Shown here piece after piece: positions 17,387 to 26,188 of a DNA stretch of 64,000 nt. The position numbers and the translations under genes are program-made. Source of the DNA: Paracoccus aerius (lineage in GTDB: Bacteria; Pseudomonadota; Alphaproteobacteria; Rhodobacterales; Rhodobacteraceae); NCBI RefSeq assembly GCF_014656455.1, contig NZ_BNCL01000008.1, positions 62,001-126,000 of the forward strand, given 5' to 3'. The stretch's first letter is position 1; each line of letters begins with the position of its first letter. The notes under the pieces are model-generated. The model had not been told where the DNA came from, did not search any database, and worked only from the letters and a program-made list of their open reading frames with translations.

Positions 17387-18745
17387 ATGACCTCGATCGA
17401 AAACATGGCCGAATGCCCAATCACCGAGGCGGGCCACAAGAAGGTGGGCGAGGAAACGCTTGCCCCGCAGCGCCACCGGATCATGGATCCCTGGTCCTAT
17501 CTGTTCGCCTGGCTGGGTGGCTGCGTATCCATCGGGACCTTCACCGTCGGGTCGGGCCTGGCGGGGACGCTGAACCTTTTGCAGGTGTTCCTTGCCATCG
17601 CCATCGGCTGCACCGTGATCGGCGTCGCCTTGGCGATCAACGGCGCGGCGGGCCACAAATACGGCATTCCCTTCATGGTGCAGGCGCGGTCGTCTTTCGG
17701 CTTTGCCGGCACGCGGCTGCCCGCCCTGGTCCGGTCGGTGCCCGCCATCGTCTGGTTCGGCTTCCAAAGCTGGATCGGCGCGGGCGCGCTGAACCTGGTG
17801 TCGGTGACGCTGTTCGGGTTCGACAGCATCGTCTTCTGGTTCGTAGCCTTCCAGTTCCTGCAGATCGGCCTGTCGGTCCTGGGCTTCAGCGGCATCAAGT
17901 GGCTGGAAAACATCGGCTCGGTCTTCATCATCGGCGCGCTGATCTACATGTTCTTCAGCGTGATCGGCAAATACGGCGACCAGATCTCGACCAACCTGCT
18001 GCAGGCCGAAGGCACCTGGGGCGCGCCCTTCTGGGGGGCCACCATGCTGTTCCTGGGCGTCTACAGCACGATGATGCTGAACGTGTCGGATTATTCGCGC
18101 GAGCTGAAGGAAAGCGTCTCGCCGCTGCGCCAGGTGGTGATCTATGCCAATTCGATCCTGCCCGCGACGCTGTTCATGGGCCTGATCGGGCTGATGGTGT
18201 CCAGTGCCACGGGCGAGGTCGATCCGATCAAGGTCTTTTCCAGCGCGGTGGACAACAAGGTGCTGCTGATCATCACGCTGCTGTTCATCGTCTTCGCGCA
18301 GGTCACGACCAACGTGCTGAACAACGTGATCCCGCCCGCCTATGCGCTGATGGACATCTTCAAGCTGAACTTCAAGACCTCGGCGGTCCTGGTGGGCCTG
18401 CTGGCCTTCGCGACCTTTCCCTGGGAACTGGTCAAGGACGAATCCGCCGCCGGGCTGAACCTGTTCATCCAGACCTATTCGGCCTTCCTGGGACCGATCT
18501 TCGCGGTGCTGGTGGTGGACTATTACATCCTGCGCAAGCGCCAGCTGAACCTGGATCTGCTTTATGACGAGGAAGGCCCCTACAAGGGCGTCAACTGGGC
18601 CGCGATCATCGCCACGGCAGTCGGGATCGTCTTCGCGCTGATCTTTTCCAGCATCTCGTGGTATGCCAGCCTGATCCCTGCGGGCGTGGCCTATTACGTG
18701 CTGATGAAGTCCATGCCCTCGGCTCGCCGCTTCCTGTCGAACTGA
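17387..18745 (+). CDS. NCS1 family nucleobase/allantoin/hydantoin:cation symporter
   Basis: This 452-residue integral membrane protein has about 12 helices. It starts with the cytoplasmic RIMDPWSYLFAWLGGCVSIG stretch, where NCS1 carriers bind substrate (helix 1), and contains GIPFMVQARSSFGFAGTRLP and WFGFQSWIGAGALN, the hallmark helix-3 motif of Mhp1 and purine/allantoin permeases. The NVSDYSRELKES and NVIPPAYALMDI segments match helices 6 and 8. The start at 17387 follows GGGAAGGAC. Pairing with the racemase points to hydantoins or allantoin as cargo, but cytosine, uracil and thiamine carriers share this fold. Confidence 0.9.
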   Translation: MTSIENMAECPITEAGHKKVGEETLAPQRHRIMDPWSYLFAWLGGCVSIGTFTVGSGLAGTLNLLQVFLAIAIGCTVIGVALAINGAAGHKYGIPFMVQARSSFGFAGTRLPALVRSVPAIVWFGFQSWIGAGALNLVSVTLFGFDSIVFWFVAFQFLQIGLSVLGFSGIKWLENIGSVFIIGALIYMFFSVIGKYGDQISTNLLQAEGTWGAPFWGATMLFLGVYSTMMLNVSDYSRELKESVSPLRQVVIYANSILPATLFMGLIGLMVSSATGEVDPIKVFSSAVDNKVLLIITLLFIVFAQVTTNVLNNVIPPAYALMDIFKLNFKTSAVLVGLLAFATFPWELVKDESAAGLNLFIQTYSAFLGPIFAVLVVDYYILRKRQLNLDLLYDEEGPYKGVNWAAIIATAVGIVFALIFSSISWYASLIPAGVAYYVLMKSMPSARRFLSN

Positions 18746-18758
18746 CCCAAAATCGGCA

Positions 18759-18784
18759 GCCCGGCCCTTTCCAGGGGGCCGGGC
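18759..18784. terminator. Terminator hairpin between NCS1 and ChrA genes
   Basis: A perfect 9-bp GC stem (GCCCGGCCC/GGGCCGGGC) with an 8-base loop lies 13 bases after the NCS1 stop and before the convergent chrA stop. It is probably shared by both convergent transcripts. Confidence 0.65.
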
Positions 18785-18827
18785 GATCGTCTGCTGACTT
18801 GGGCAAGTTGCAAGGCGGAACCCGGCC

Positions 18828-20255
18828 TCAGGCCACCACCCCCGCCGCATGAAGCAGGATGCCCAGGCCGGCCGCACCCGCCAGGACGGTCGTCATGCCC
18901 AGCCTGAACCGGAACACCGCAACAAGGGCCAGAACGGAAAGCGCGGCGGCGATCCAGTCGATGGAACCTGGGACGGGCAGTTCCAGCGACAGCGGCCCAG
19001 CCTCGATCCGCCGCACCTCGTGCCAGATCACGTGGATGGCGAACCAGATCGCCAGGTTGACGATCACCCCCACGACCGAGGCCGTGACGGCCGTCAAGGC
19101 GGCGGACAGGGCCCGGTTGTTCCGAAGCCGCTCCATGTAGGGGGCGCCCAGGAAGATGAAGGCGAAGCAGGGCGCAAAGGTGACCCAGGTCGTCAAAAGC
19201 CCGCCCAGCGTCCCCGCCAGAAGCGCGCTGTCCCATCCCCCGTCGCGGAAGGCACCAAGAAAGCCCACGAACTGCAGGACCATGATCAGCGGTCCCGGCG
19301 TGGTCTCGGCCATGCCGAGGCCGTCCAGCATCTCGCCGGGGCGGAGCCAGCCATAGGTTCCGACGGCCTCTTGCGCGACATAGGCCAGGACCGCATAGGC
19401 GCCGCCGAAAGTCACAACGGCCATCTTGGAAAAGAACAGCGCGATTTCCGCAAAGACATTGCCGCGACCCAAGGTCAGGACCAGCAGCGCCACGGGCACC
19501 AGCCACAGGATCAGCGCCGCAGCCCCGGCCCCAAGCGCGCGGCGCCGCGCCCTTGGCGGCATCCGGGCCATCTCCTCGCCCAGAAGCGTTTCGGCATCGT
19601 CCACATGAACCCCGCCGACCGCCCCATGGCCGCCGGTCGCGGCGAAGGCGGGAAGGCCGGCCCGTGCCCCCAGATAGCCGATCAGCCCCGCCGTCAGCAC
19701 GATCAGGGGGAAAGGCGCGTCGAAGGCGAAGATCGCCACGAAGGACAGCACCGCCAGCAGGCGCATCGCGTCGTTCCTCAGCGCCCGGCGGCCGATGCGG
19801 ACCACCGCCTGCAGCACGATGGCCAGGATCGCGGCCTTGAGGCCGAAGAACAGCGCCTCGACCACGCCCACATCGCCGAACAGCACGTAAAGCCAGCTGA
19901 GCGCCATGATCGCCACCGCGCCGGGCAGCACGAACAGGACACCCGCGATCAGGCCGCCGCGCGTCCCGTGCAGAAGCCAGCCGACATAGGTGGCAAGCTG
20001 CTGCGCCTCGGGCCCGGGAAGCAACATGCAGAAGTTCAGGGCGTGCAGGAACCGGCCGTCGCCGATCCACCGCTTTTCCTCGACTAGAATGCGGTGCATG
20101 ACGGCGATCTGCCCCGCCGGGCCGCCAAAGGACAAAAGCGCGATCCGCGCCCAGGTCCGCGTGGCCTCGGCAAGCGAGGGATAGGCGGGACGCGCGGCTG
20201 GGCCCGATGGGCTGCCCGGTTGTTCCGGCGCGGGGGCAATACGGGCGTCGGTCAT
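18828..20255 (-). CDS. chrA: Chromate transporter ChrA
   Basis: This 475-residue inner-membrane protein has two homologous CHR domains. The first carries FGGPAGQIAVMHR and LLPGPEAQQLATYVGWLLHG; the second carries FSKMAVVTFGGAYAVLAYVA and ETTPGPLIMVLQFVGFLGAF. The FGG and PGP repeats are the family signature. ChrA exports chromate and gives resistance. The start at 20255 overlaps the stop of the rhodanese-ChrB gene by ATGA (20252-20255). Long ChrA members of this kind are usual in alphaproteobacteria with ChrB. Confidence 0.95.
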   Translation of the reverse strand: MTDARIAPAPEQPGSPSGPAARPAYPSLAEATRTWARIALLSFGGPAGQIAVMHRILVEEKRWIGDGRFLHALNFCMLLPGPEAQQLATYVGWLLHGTRGGLIAGVLFVLPGAVAIMALSWLYVLFGDVGVVEALFFGLKAAILAIVLQAVVRIGRRALRNDAMRLLAVLSFVAIFAFDAPFPLIVLTAGLIGYLGARAGLPAFAATGGHGAVGGVHVDDAETLLGEEMARMPPRARRRALGAGAAALILWLVPVALLVLTLGRGNVFAEIALFFSKMAVVTFGGAYAVLAYVAQEAVGTYGWLRPGEMLDGLGMAETTPGPLIMVLQFVGFLGAFRDGGWDSALLAGTLGGLLTTWVTFAPCFAFIFLGAPYMERLRNNRALSAALTAVTASVVGVIVNLAIWFAIHVIWHEVRRIEAGPLSLELPVPGSIDWIAAALSVLALVAVFRFRLGMTTVLAGAAGLGILLHAAGVVA

Positions 20256-21103
20256 CGCGCCGCCCCCGCCTTGGCGCCGGGCCAGTTATGGGTTTCGTTC
20301 GTGGCGTCCCGCGCCCAGCGGTAAAAGGCGTCGTAAAGGACCATTCCGGCCTCCAGTTGCTCAAGATCGTCGGAATGGATGCGCGACAGTCCCAGCGACG
20401 CGGCCAGAAGGCCCGCGGCCTCGGGCGCCAAGTCCAGCCGGGCGGTGTCGGCCCCCCGCACGATGGTCGTCAGCCGGTCCAGGGCCGGGACGGACAGGCC
20501 CAGTTCGGCCAGCAGGACATCGAAGGTGCAAAGATCGCCCCGGTGGCTGAAGAACACGCCCTCGATGTCCAATGGCGCGGCGTCATGACGCTCGGCCACG
20601 GCTTCGACCTCGGCGGGTGCGACGAAAAGGATCACGGCGCGGGGATCGACAAAGCGGCGGATCAGCCACGGGCAGGCGATGCGGTCGATCTTGGGCCGCG
20701 CCCGCGTCACCCAGACCGTGCGCCCGCGCCGGTCCCGCGGCGGCAAGGCGTCCGGGCGGATCAACGGCCAGCCCGCATCACGCCAGGCCGCAGAACCGCC
20801 TTCAAGATATTCGGCCGGCCGACCCTCGGCCCGCAGCCAGGCGGCTGCGCCCTGGCTGCGGCGATGGCCGCCCTGGCACAGCACGACAATGGGCCCGGCC
20901 GGAAGCTGCGGCAGGTCGGCAAGCGCGCGGTCATCGGCGCGGATCGTGCCCGGCAGCATCCGGGGATCGGCGGCAAGGTCCGCATCCGAGCGGACATCCA
21001 GGATGGCCGGCGCCCTTGCCGTCCCGATCAGCCGCGAAAGCTTGTCTGGCGATATCGCATTGGGTGCCGGCACGGGCGCTCCTCCCCCTTGAAGGTTGAT
21101 CAT
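20252..21103 (-). CDS. Rhodanese-ChrB fusion protein, chromate resistance
   Basis: This 283-residue protein has two parts. Residues about 15-115 form a rhodanese domain with the active-site cysteine loop VVLCQGGHRRS and the AAAWLRAEG helix. The remaining part is the ChrB C-terminal chromate-resistance domain (WVTRARPKIDRIACPWLIRR, then FVDPRAVILFV and the acidic, histidine-bearing MVLYDAFYRWARDAT region). The winged-helix N-terminal domain of true ChrB regulators is missing, so it is not a DNA-binding regulator but more likely an enzyme or chromate sensor. It is translationally coupled to chrA. The start at 21103 has only a weak ribosome site. Confidence 0.88.
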   Translation of the reverse strand: MINLQGGGAPVPAPNAISPDKLSRLIGTARAPAILDVRSDADLAADPRMLPGTIRADDRALADLPQLPAGPIVVLCQGGHRRSQGAAAWLRAEGRPAEYLEGGSAAWRDAGWPLIRPDALPPRDRRGRTVWVTRARPKIDRIACPWLIRRFVDPRAVILFVAPAEVEAVAERHDAAPLDIEGVFFSHRGDLCTFDVLLAELGLSVPALDRLTTIVRGADTARLDLAPEAAGLLAASLGLSRIHSDDLEQLEAGMVLYDAFYRWARDATNETHNWPGAKAGAAR

Positions 21104-21326
21104 GATCGATCCGGAACGCGAACTTCGGCTGGCGCCTCGTGGGGCGTCGCAGGCCCCATGCGGTTGAGTTACCTTTGACAGGCCGCAGACGTCAAGACAC
21201 CAGGCGGGGGACGGCGCGGCCAGGGAACAGAGACGGGCTTCACCGGTTTGGTGGCGGTCGCACAAGCCGTTGGCAGGCCTGCCCCCGGATGCGGGATCAC
21301 CATGCCTGAACCCTCGGCGGAGAACG

Positions 21327-22670
21327 ATGAACATGACCCAACCGCGGCATTACCTGTCCAACGGCAACGCGTCCCGCGCGCTGTGGGATTCGGTCCGCAC
21401 CAGCCTGTGGTTTCTTCCCGCGATCATGGGCGTTCTTGCCCTTGGCCTGACCGCGGGCGCCCTGGCCCTGGATGAAGGGCTGGGCCAGGGATCGGACAAA
21501 AGCTTCCCCCGGATCATCTATGTCAGCGCGCCGGACCAGGCACGAGAGCTTCTGGCGACCGTGCTGACCTCGATGATCACAATGGCAAGCCTTGTCTTCT
21601 CGATCACGATGGTGGTGCTGACGCTTGCCGCCGGGCAGTTCGGCCCCCGCCTGATCCGGAACTTCATGGGCCGCCTGCAGACGCAGTTCGTCCTGGGCAC
21701 CTTCGTGCTGACGATCATCTATTGCCTGCTGCTGCTTGCGTCCATCGGGCCAGGCGACGCGGGCGGATCCAACGCTTATCTGTCCGTCACCGTCGCCATA
21801 GGCCTGGCCTTGTTCAGCGTGGCGCTGCTGGTGCTGTATATCCATGACCTGGCGACCTCGATCATGTCGGAAACGCTGATCGAAACGGTCGGCCGCGAGC
21901 TGGATCAAGGTGTGCGGGACTTGCGGCCCCTAGGCCAGACGGATGACCCCGAACAGGCGCTGCCCGAAGACTTTGCCGAACGGGCCGCCCTGGCGGGGGT
22001 CCAGGCTTCCGGCTATGTCCAGGCGATCGAGTTCGGGCGCATCGTCGAGGCCGCCCGGTCGGCCGATGTGCTGGTCGGCCTTTATCTTCGGGCCGGCGAC
22101 TTCGCCATCCGCAACGGCCGCGCCTTCGGCATCTATCCGGCGGAACGCGTTACCCCCCAACTGACGAAGATCATCGGCGACGCGATTACCCTGGGCGTCC
22201 ACCGGACCCCGGTCCAGGACATCGAGTTCTCGATCCGCCATCTGGTCGAGGTCGCGGTCCGGGCACTGTCGCCCGGCATCAACGACCCCTATACGGCGGT
22301 CTCGGCCATCCACCGCCTTTCGGCGGTCTGGCCTGACCTGATGGGTCGCGCGGTTCCGCAAGGAGTTTTCCCCGACGACCAGGGCCAGGTGCGGGTCATC
22401 TGCCCGGTTCCGACCTATGCCACCCTGCTGAACGCCTCCTTCAGCCAGATCCGCCAAAGCGGGACCGGAAAGCCGCTTATCCTGATCCACCTGCTCAAGG
22501 CCTTTGCCGCCATGGCCCCTTGCGCGCGGACCGAGGAACAAAGGTCGGCCCTGCGGGACCAGGTCCACGCCGTCCTCGAAGACGCCAGGCGGGCCATCCC
22601 CAACCGCGCCGATCTGGAAGATGTCGAGCAGCATGGACTTTTGGCCCTGCACGACCTTAAGGCAAGGTGA
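21327..22670 (+). CDS. DUF2254 membrane protein
   Basis: This 447-residue protein begins with four or so hydrophobic helices (LWFLPAIMGVLALGLTAGAL; VLTSMITMASLVFSITMVVL; FVLGTFVLTIIYCLLLLAS; YLSVTVAIGLALFSVALLVL) followed by a soluble domain of about 260 residues. It matches the DUF2254 family: SALISPARAREL-like PDQARELLATVLTSMI and the later VRALSPGINDPYTAVSAIHRL. The family's function is unknown; an ion-channel or mechanosensing role is only speculated. ATG 21327 follows GGCGGAGAACG. It stands alone, divergent from the chromate genes. Confidence 0.85.
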   Translation: MNMTQPRHYLSNGNASRALWDSVRTSLWFLPAIMGVLALGLTAGALALDEGLGQGSDKSFPRIIYVSAPDQARELLATVLTSMITMASLVFSITMVVLTLAAGQFGPRLIRNFMGRLQTQFVLGTFVLTIIYCLLLLASIGPGDAGGSNAYLSVTVAIGLALFSVALLVLYIHDLATSIMSETLIETVGRELDQGVRDLRPLGQTDDPEQALPEDFAERAALAGVQASGYVQAIEFGRIVEAARSADVLVGLYLRAGDFAIRNGRAFGIYPAERVTPQLTKIIGDAITLGVHRTPVQDIEFSIRHLVEVAVRALSPGINDPYTAVSAIHRLSAVWPDLMGRAVPQGVFPDDQGQVRVICPVPTYATLLNASFSQIRQSGTGKPLILIHLLKAFAAMAPCARTEEQRSALRDQVHAVLEDARRAIPNRADLEDVEQHGLLALHDLKAR

Positions 22671-22778
22671 ACTGGTGCCCGGGCTGCAATCCTGCCCAAA
22701 AAATAACCTGTCGCGCCCGGCATTTCTGACATACGTTGCCCAGTATCCTGTTCATTCGCCGTACGGACATGTTGCCCG

Positions 22779-23804
22779 ATGACCCGCCCCACGATCCATG
22801 ACGTCGCCCGCGCCGCCGGCGTCAGCCTTTCGACCGTCGACCGGGTGCTGAACGACCGCGTGGGGGTCCGGCACGCGACCCAGATCCGCGTGGCCCAGGC
22901 GATGCGCGAACTGGGTTTCGAACGGAACGCGGCGGCGGCGAACCTGGCGCGGCGGCGGCAGGACCGGCTGCTGTTCATCCTTCCGGCCGGATCGAACAGC
23001 TTCATGCGCGGGCTGGAACGCGAACTGGCCCAGCGGTCCGAGGCGTGGGAGTTCACGTCAATCGCCGTGCAGGTCGTGCCGGCCTTTGACGACGTGGCCC
23101 TGGCCCGGACCCTGCAGGCCGTCGATCCCGGCGCGACCGACGGCGTGGCCGTGGTGGCGACCGACAGCCCCGTGGTGCGCGCGGCACTGGCCGAATTGCG
23201 CGAACGCGGCGTGGCCGTGGTGACGCTGGTATCCGACCTGCCATCGTCCCGGCGCCAGCATTTCGTGGGGATCGACAACGTGCAGGCCGGGCGCACGGCG
23301 GCTAGCCTGCTGGGCCGGTTCTGCCGCGGCCGGTCCGGCAAGATCGTCATCGTCGCAGGGTCCATGCTGGTGCGCGACCATGCCGAGCGCCGCCTGGGGT
23401 TCGAGCAGGTCCTGCGGGCCGAGTTTCCCGACCAGCAGATCCTGCCGCCGCTGGAAGGCCGGGACGACCGCGACATCGTGGAAGCCGAACTGGATCGCGT
23501 CCTGCGCCAGCAGCCCGATGTGACCGGCATCTATAGCCTGGGCGCGGGCACCAGGGGCGTTGCCCGGGCCTTGGCGGGACATGCGGCGGGCGCGCCACGC
23601 CCGTCCGTGGTGGTTCACGACCTGACGCCCCATTCGCGGCAGGCGCTTCTGGACGGAAGCTTCGATGCCGTCATCCACCAGGATCCGGTCCGGGAAATCT
23701 CGGCCGCCGTGTCCCTCCTGCAATCGCTGGTGCGCGGCCAGCCGGTGGATCCCGATGCCGGCCGGATCGGGATCGAGGTTTTCCTGCGCGACAACCTGCC
23801 CTGA
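22779..23804 (+). CDS. LacI family transcriptional regulator
   Basis: This 341-residue repressor has the LacI helix-turn-helix at the N-terminus (TIHDVARAAGVSLSTVDRVL, hinge AAAANLARRRQDRLL) and a periplasmic-binding-protein-like sugar domain (FILPAGSNSFMRGL, VTLVSDLPSSRRQHFVGIDN). It lies directly upstream of the xyloside ABC operon, with a 28-bp palindrome in the 109-bp gap between them. It therefore likely represses that operon until a xylose-type inducer is present. Confidence 0.92.
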   Translation: MTRPTIHDVARAAGVSLSTVDRVLNDRVGVRHATQIRVAQAMRELGFERNAAAANLARRRQDRLLFILPAGSNSFMRGLERELAQRSEAWEFTSIAVQVVPAFDDVALARTLQAVDPGATDGVAVVATDSPVVRAALAELRERGVAVVTLVSDLPSSRRQHFVGIDNVQAGRTAASLLGRFCRGRSGKIVIVAGSMLVRDHAERRLGFEQVLRAEFPDQQILPPLEGRDDRDIVEAELDRVLRQQPDVTGIYSLGAGTRGVARALAGHAAGAPRPSVVVHDLTPHSRQALLDGSFDAVIHQDPVREISAAVSLLQSLVRGQPVDPDAGRIGIEVFLRDNLP

Positions 23805-23812
23805 CAACCTGT

Positions 23813-23840
23813 ACCAGAATCGGTTGCAGCCGGTTCTGGT
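23813..23840. promoter_or_regulatory. 28-bp near-perfect palindrome, likely LacI operator
   Basis: The palindrome has arms ACCAGAA...TTCTGGT and an inner CGGTTG/CAGCCG core, with 12 of 14 base pairs symmetric about position 23826/23827. It sits 9 bases after the LacI stop and about 75 bases before the binding-protein start. Its size and symmetry suit a LacI-family dimer, probably the regulator encoded just upstream. Confidence 0.7.
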
Positions 23841-23841
23841 T

Positions 23842-23857
23842 TGACGTACGTAAGTCA
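23842..23857. promoter_or_regulatory. Second palindrome TGACGTACGTAAGTCA with promoter-like TTGACG
   Basis: A 16-bp palindrome with one mismatched pair and a central CG begins one base after the 28-bp palindrome. It overlaps TTGACG (23841-23846), which resembles a -35 element, and is followed by CATAAT (23856-23861). It may be a second operator half for tandem repressor binding or a site for another regulator such as XylR. The promoter spacing is not standard. Confidence 0.4.
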
Positions 23858-23913
23858 TAATCTGAAGGCAGACTTCGGATGGCCGGTAGAGGAACCGGCG
23901 CAGGGAGGACAAC

Positions 23914-25176
23914 ATGAAGTATTCCGCCGCGGCCCTTGCCGCTGCCATTGCCGCCGTCAGCGGCCATGCCGCCTTGGCGCAGACCCAGATCAACGTGCTG
24001 CGCGTGGCGGTGAACCCCGAGCAGGAACAGTATCTCGAAAAGATCGCGACCGACTTCGAAGCCCAGAACGAGGGCGTCGACGTGATCTTCGAATATGTCG
24101 CGAACGAGGCCTACAAGGCCCGCCTGCCGACCCTGCTGCAATCGGACGCGCGGCCCGACATCTTCTACAGCTGGGGCGGCCAGACCGTGGTCGAGCAGGT
24201 CGAGGCCGGCTTTCTTCAGCCCATCGGCGACCTTCTGCCCCAGGGCTTCCGCGAGACTCTGCCCCAGGCCGGGCTTCAGGCCTACGAGGTCGAGGGCCAG
24301 CTTTACGGCCTGCCGCAATACGCGACCGAGGTGGTCTTCTGGGCCAACAAGGCCCTGACCGACCAGGCCGGCATCGACCTGGATGCCATCAAGACCTGGG
24401 ACGACTTCCTCCAGGCGGTGCAGACCGCCAAGGACGCGGGCGTCACCCCGATCATCGCCGGCGGGCAGGACAAATGGCCGCTGCATTTCTACTGGAGCTA
24501 TCTGGCCCTGCGCCACGGCGGCCCGACGGTCGTGACCGACGCCATGTCCGGCGAGAATGGCGGCTTCACGGCCGAACCCTTTGTCGCCGCGGGCCGCGAC
24601 TTCCAGCGCCTGACCGAGCTCGAGCCGTTCCAGCCCGGCTACATCAGCACCACCTATGAAACCGCCAGCGGCATGTTCGCGGACGGTGCCGGCGCCTTCC
24701 ACCTGATGGGGGACTGGGACTATCTGCCCATGCGCGAGCGTTCGACCAGCGGCCAGGGCCTGCCCGACGACCAGCTTGCGATCATCAGCTTTCCCGCCGT
24801 CGCCGACCCGGTGGCCGAGGGCGGCAATGACGCGACGCTGGGCGGCATCAACGGCTGGGCCGTCACCAACAGCGCCGAGCCGGAAGCCGTCGCCTTCCTG
24901 GCCTTCATGATGAACGCCGAAAACCAACGCGAGGCTGGCCGGCAACAGCTGTTCATCCCGATCGCCGAGGGCACGTCGGACGGCATGGACAACCCCTTCT
25001 TCATCCAGGTGGCCCAGAACATCGCCGACAGCAGCTTCCACCAGATCTTCCTGGACCAGTTCCTGGGGGCCTCGGTGGGCGCGACGATCAACGACATCTC
25101 GGCCGATCTTGCCCAGGATGCCATCACGCCCGAGGACGCCGCGGCGCAGGTCCAGGAGGCCTGGGACTTCCGCTGA
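23914..25176 (+). CDS. Carbohydrate ABC transporter substrate-binding protein, family 1
   Basis: This 420-residue periplasmic binding protein has a signal peptide (MKYSAAALAAAIAAVSGHAALAQ, cleavage after ALA). SBP_bac_1 features include YLEKIATDFEAQNEGVDVIF, PDIFYSWGGQTVVEQVEAG and LPQYATEVVFWANKAL. Aromatic residues typical of oligosaccharide binding are in WPLHFYWSYLAL and MGDWDYLP. GGGAGG lies before ATG 23914. It leads the xyloside operon of two permeases, GH43 enzyme, ATPase, dehydrogenase, ThuA and XylA, so xylobiose or a longer xylo-oligosaccharide is the likely ligand. Confidence 0.92.
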   Translation: MKYSAAALAAAIAAVSGHAALAQTQINVLRVAVNPEQEQYLEKIATDFEAQNEGVDVIFEYVANEAYKARLPTLLQSDARPDIFYSWGGQTVVEQVEAGFLQPIGDLLPQGFRETLPQAGLQAYEVEGQLYGLPQYATEVVFWANKALTDQAGIDLDAIKTWDDFLQAVQTAKDAGVTPIIAGGQDKWPLHFYWSYLALRHGGPTVVTDAMSGENGGFTAEPFVAAGRDFQRLTELEPFQPGYISTTYETASGMFADGAGAFHLMGDWDYLPMRERSTSGQGLPDDQLAIISFPAVADPVAEGGNDATLGGINGWAVTNSAEPEAVAFLAFMMNAENQREAGRQQLFIPIAEGTSDGMDNPFFIQVAQNIADSSFHQIFLDQFLGASVGATINDISADLAQDAITPEDAAAQVQEAWDFR

Positions 25177-25261
25177 TCCCTCCCCGGCGGAACGGCGGGG
25201 GCGGCGCTTGCTGCCCCCGCCCATTCGGCCGCCTTCTTTCCCCAACCCATGAGGAGCCGGA

Positions 25262-26188
25262 ATGACCCTCGCTGACGCCGACAGGCGGCTGCCTGCCTCT
25301 GCCCGCTGGCGGCGCGCCGTCTCGAACGGGCGCATCACCGCGGTGCTGATCCTGCTGCCGCCCGCGCTGATCCTGTTCACGCTGTTCGTGACGCTGCCCC
25401 TTGGGGAATCCGCCTGGTTTTCCTTCTTCAACTGGAACGGCTACGGCACGCCGTCGGACTTCGTCGGCACGTCCAACTACGAACGGATCCTGGGCCATTC
25501 GATCTTCCATACGGCGGTCGGCAACACCCTGAAGATCGTCGCCGTGTCGCTCTTGGTGCAGATGCCGCTGGCCTTGTTCCTGGCGCTGCTGATCCACAGG
25601 AAGACGCCCACCAATGCCGTTTTCCGGCTGGTCTTCTTCCTGCCCTATATCCTGGCCGAGGTCGCGGCGGGCCTGATCTGGTCCTTCGTCTTCGACGGAA
25701 ACTACGGCGTCACCGCCTCCATCGCCCAGGGCTTTGGATTGGGCGAGGTGTTCATCCTGTCGAACCCCGACTGGGCCTTCATGGCCATCATGACGGTGAT
25801 CGTCTGGAAGTATTTCGGCTTCCACATGATGATCTATATCGCCGCGCTGCAAAGCGTGCCGCAGGACCAGATCGAGGCCGCCCGGATCGAGGGCGCGTCC
25901 CGCCTTCAGGTGGTCCGCTATGTCCAGGTCCCCCATATCCGGCCCGCCATCGCGGTCAGCGCCTTTTTCGCCATCATCGGCGCGCTTCAGGTTTTCGACG
26001 TTATCATTCCGCTGACCAACGGCGGGCCGTCGAACCAGACCCATACCATCGTGACCTATCTTTATACCTTCGGCCTGACGCGGCTGAACATCGGCTTCGG
26101 CTCGGCGGTCGGCGTGATCCTGTTCGTCGGCGCGGTGACGGTTGCGGTCTTCTATCAGCGCATCTTCATGAAAAGGGCCGAGGCATGA
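25262..26188 (+). CDS. Sugar ABC transporter permease (MalF/UgpA type)
   Basis: This 308-residue inner-membrane permease has about six helices. Its EAA loop for ATPase contact is QIEAARIEGASRLQVVRYVQ, followed by VPHIRPAIAVSAFFAIIGA and the MalF-type NGGPSNQTHTIVTYLYTFG. The end overlaps the next permease start by ATGA (26185-26188). It would form the translocation pore for the sugar bound by the preceding binding protein. Confidence 0.92.
   Translation: MTLADADRRLPASARWRRAVSNGRITAVLILLPPALILFTLFVTLPLGESAWFSFFNWNGYGTPSDFVGTSNYERILGHSIFHTAVGNTLKIVAVSLLVQMPLALFLALLIHRKTPTNAVFRLVFFLPYILAEVAAGLIWSFVFDGNYGVTASIAQGFGLGEVFILSNPDWAFMAIMTVIVWKYFGFHMMIYIAALQSVPQDQIEAARIEGASRLQVVRYVQVPHIRPAIAVSAFFAIIGALQVFDVIIPLTNGGPSNQTHTIVTYLYTFGLTRLNIGFGSAVGVILFVGAVTVAVFYQRIFMKRAEA

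Noticed and set aside
21175-21195. TTGAC...GTCAA inverted repeat between the chromate genes and the DUF2254 gene
   Set aside because: The arms are only five bases long with an 11-base spacer, which is expected by chance in an interval of this size.
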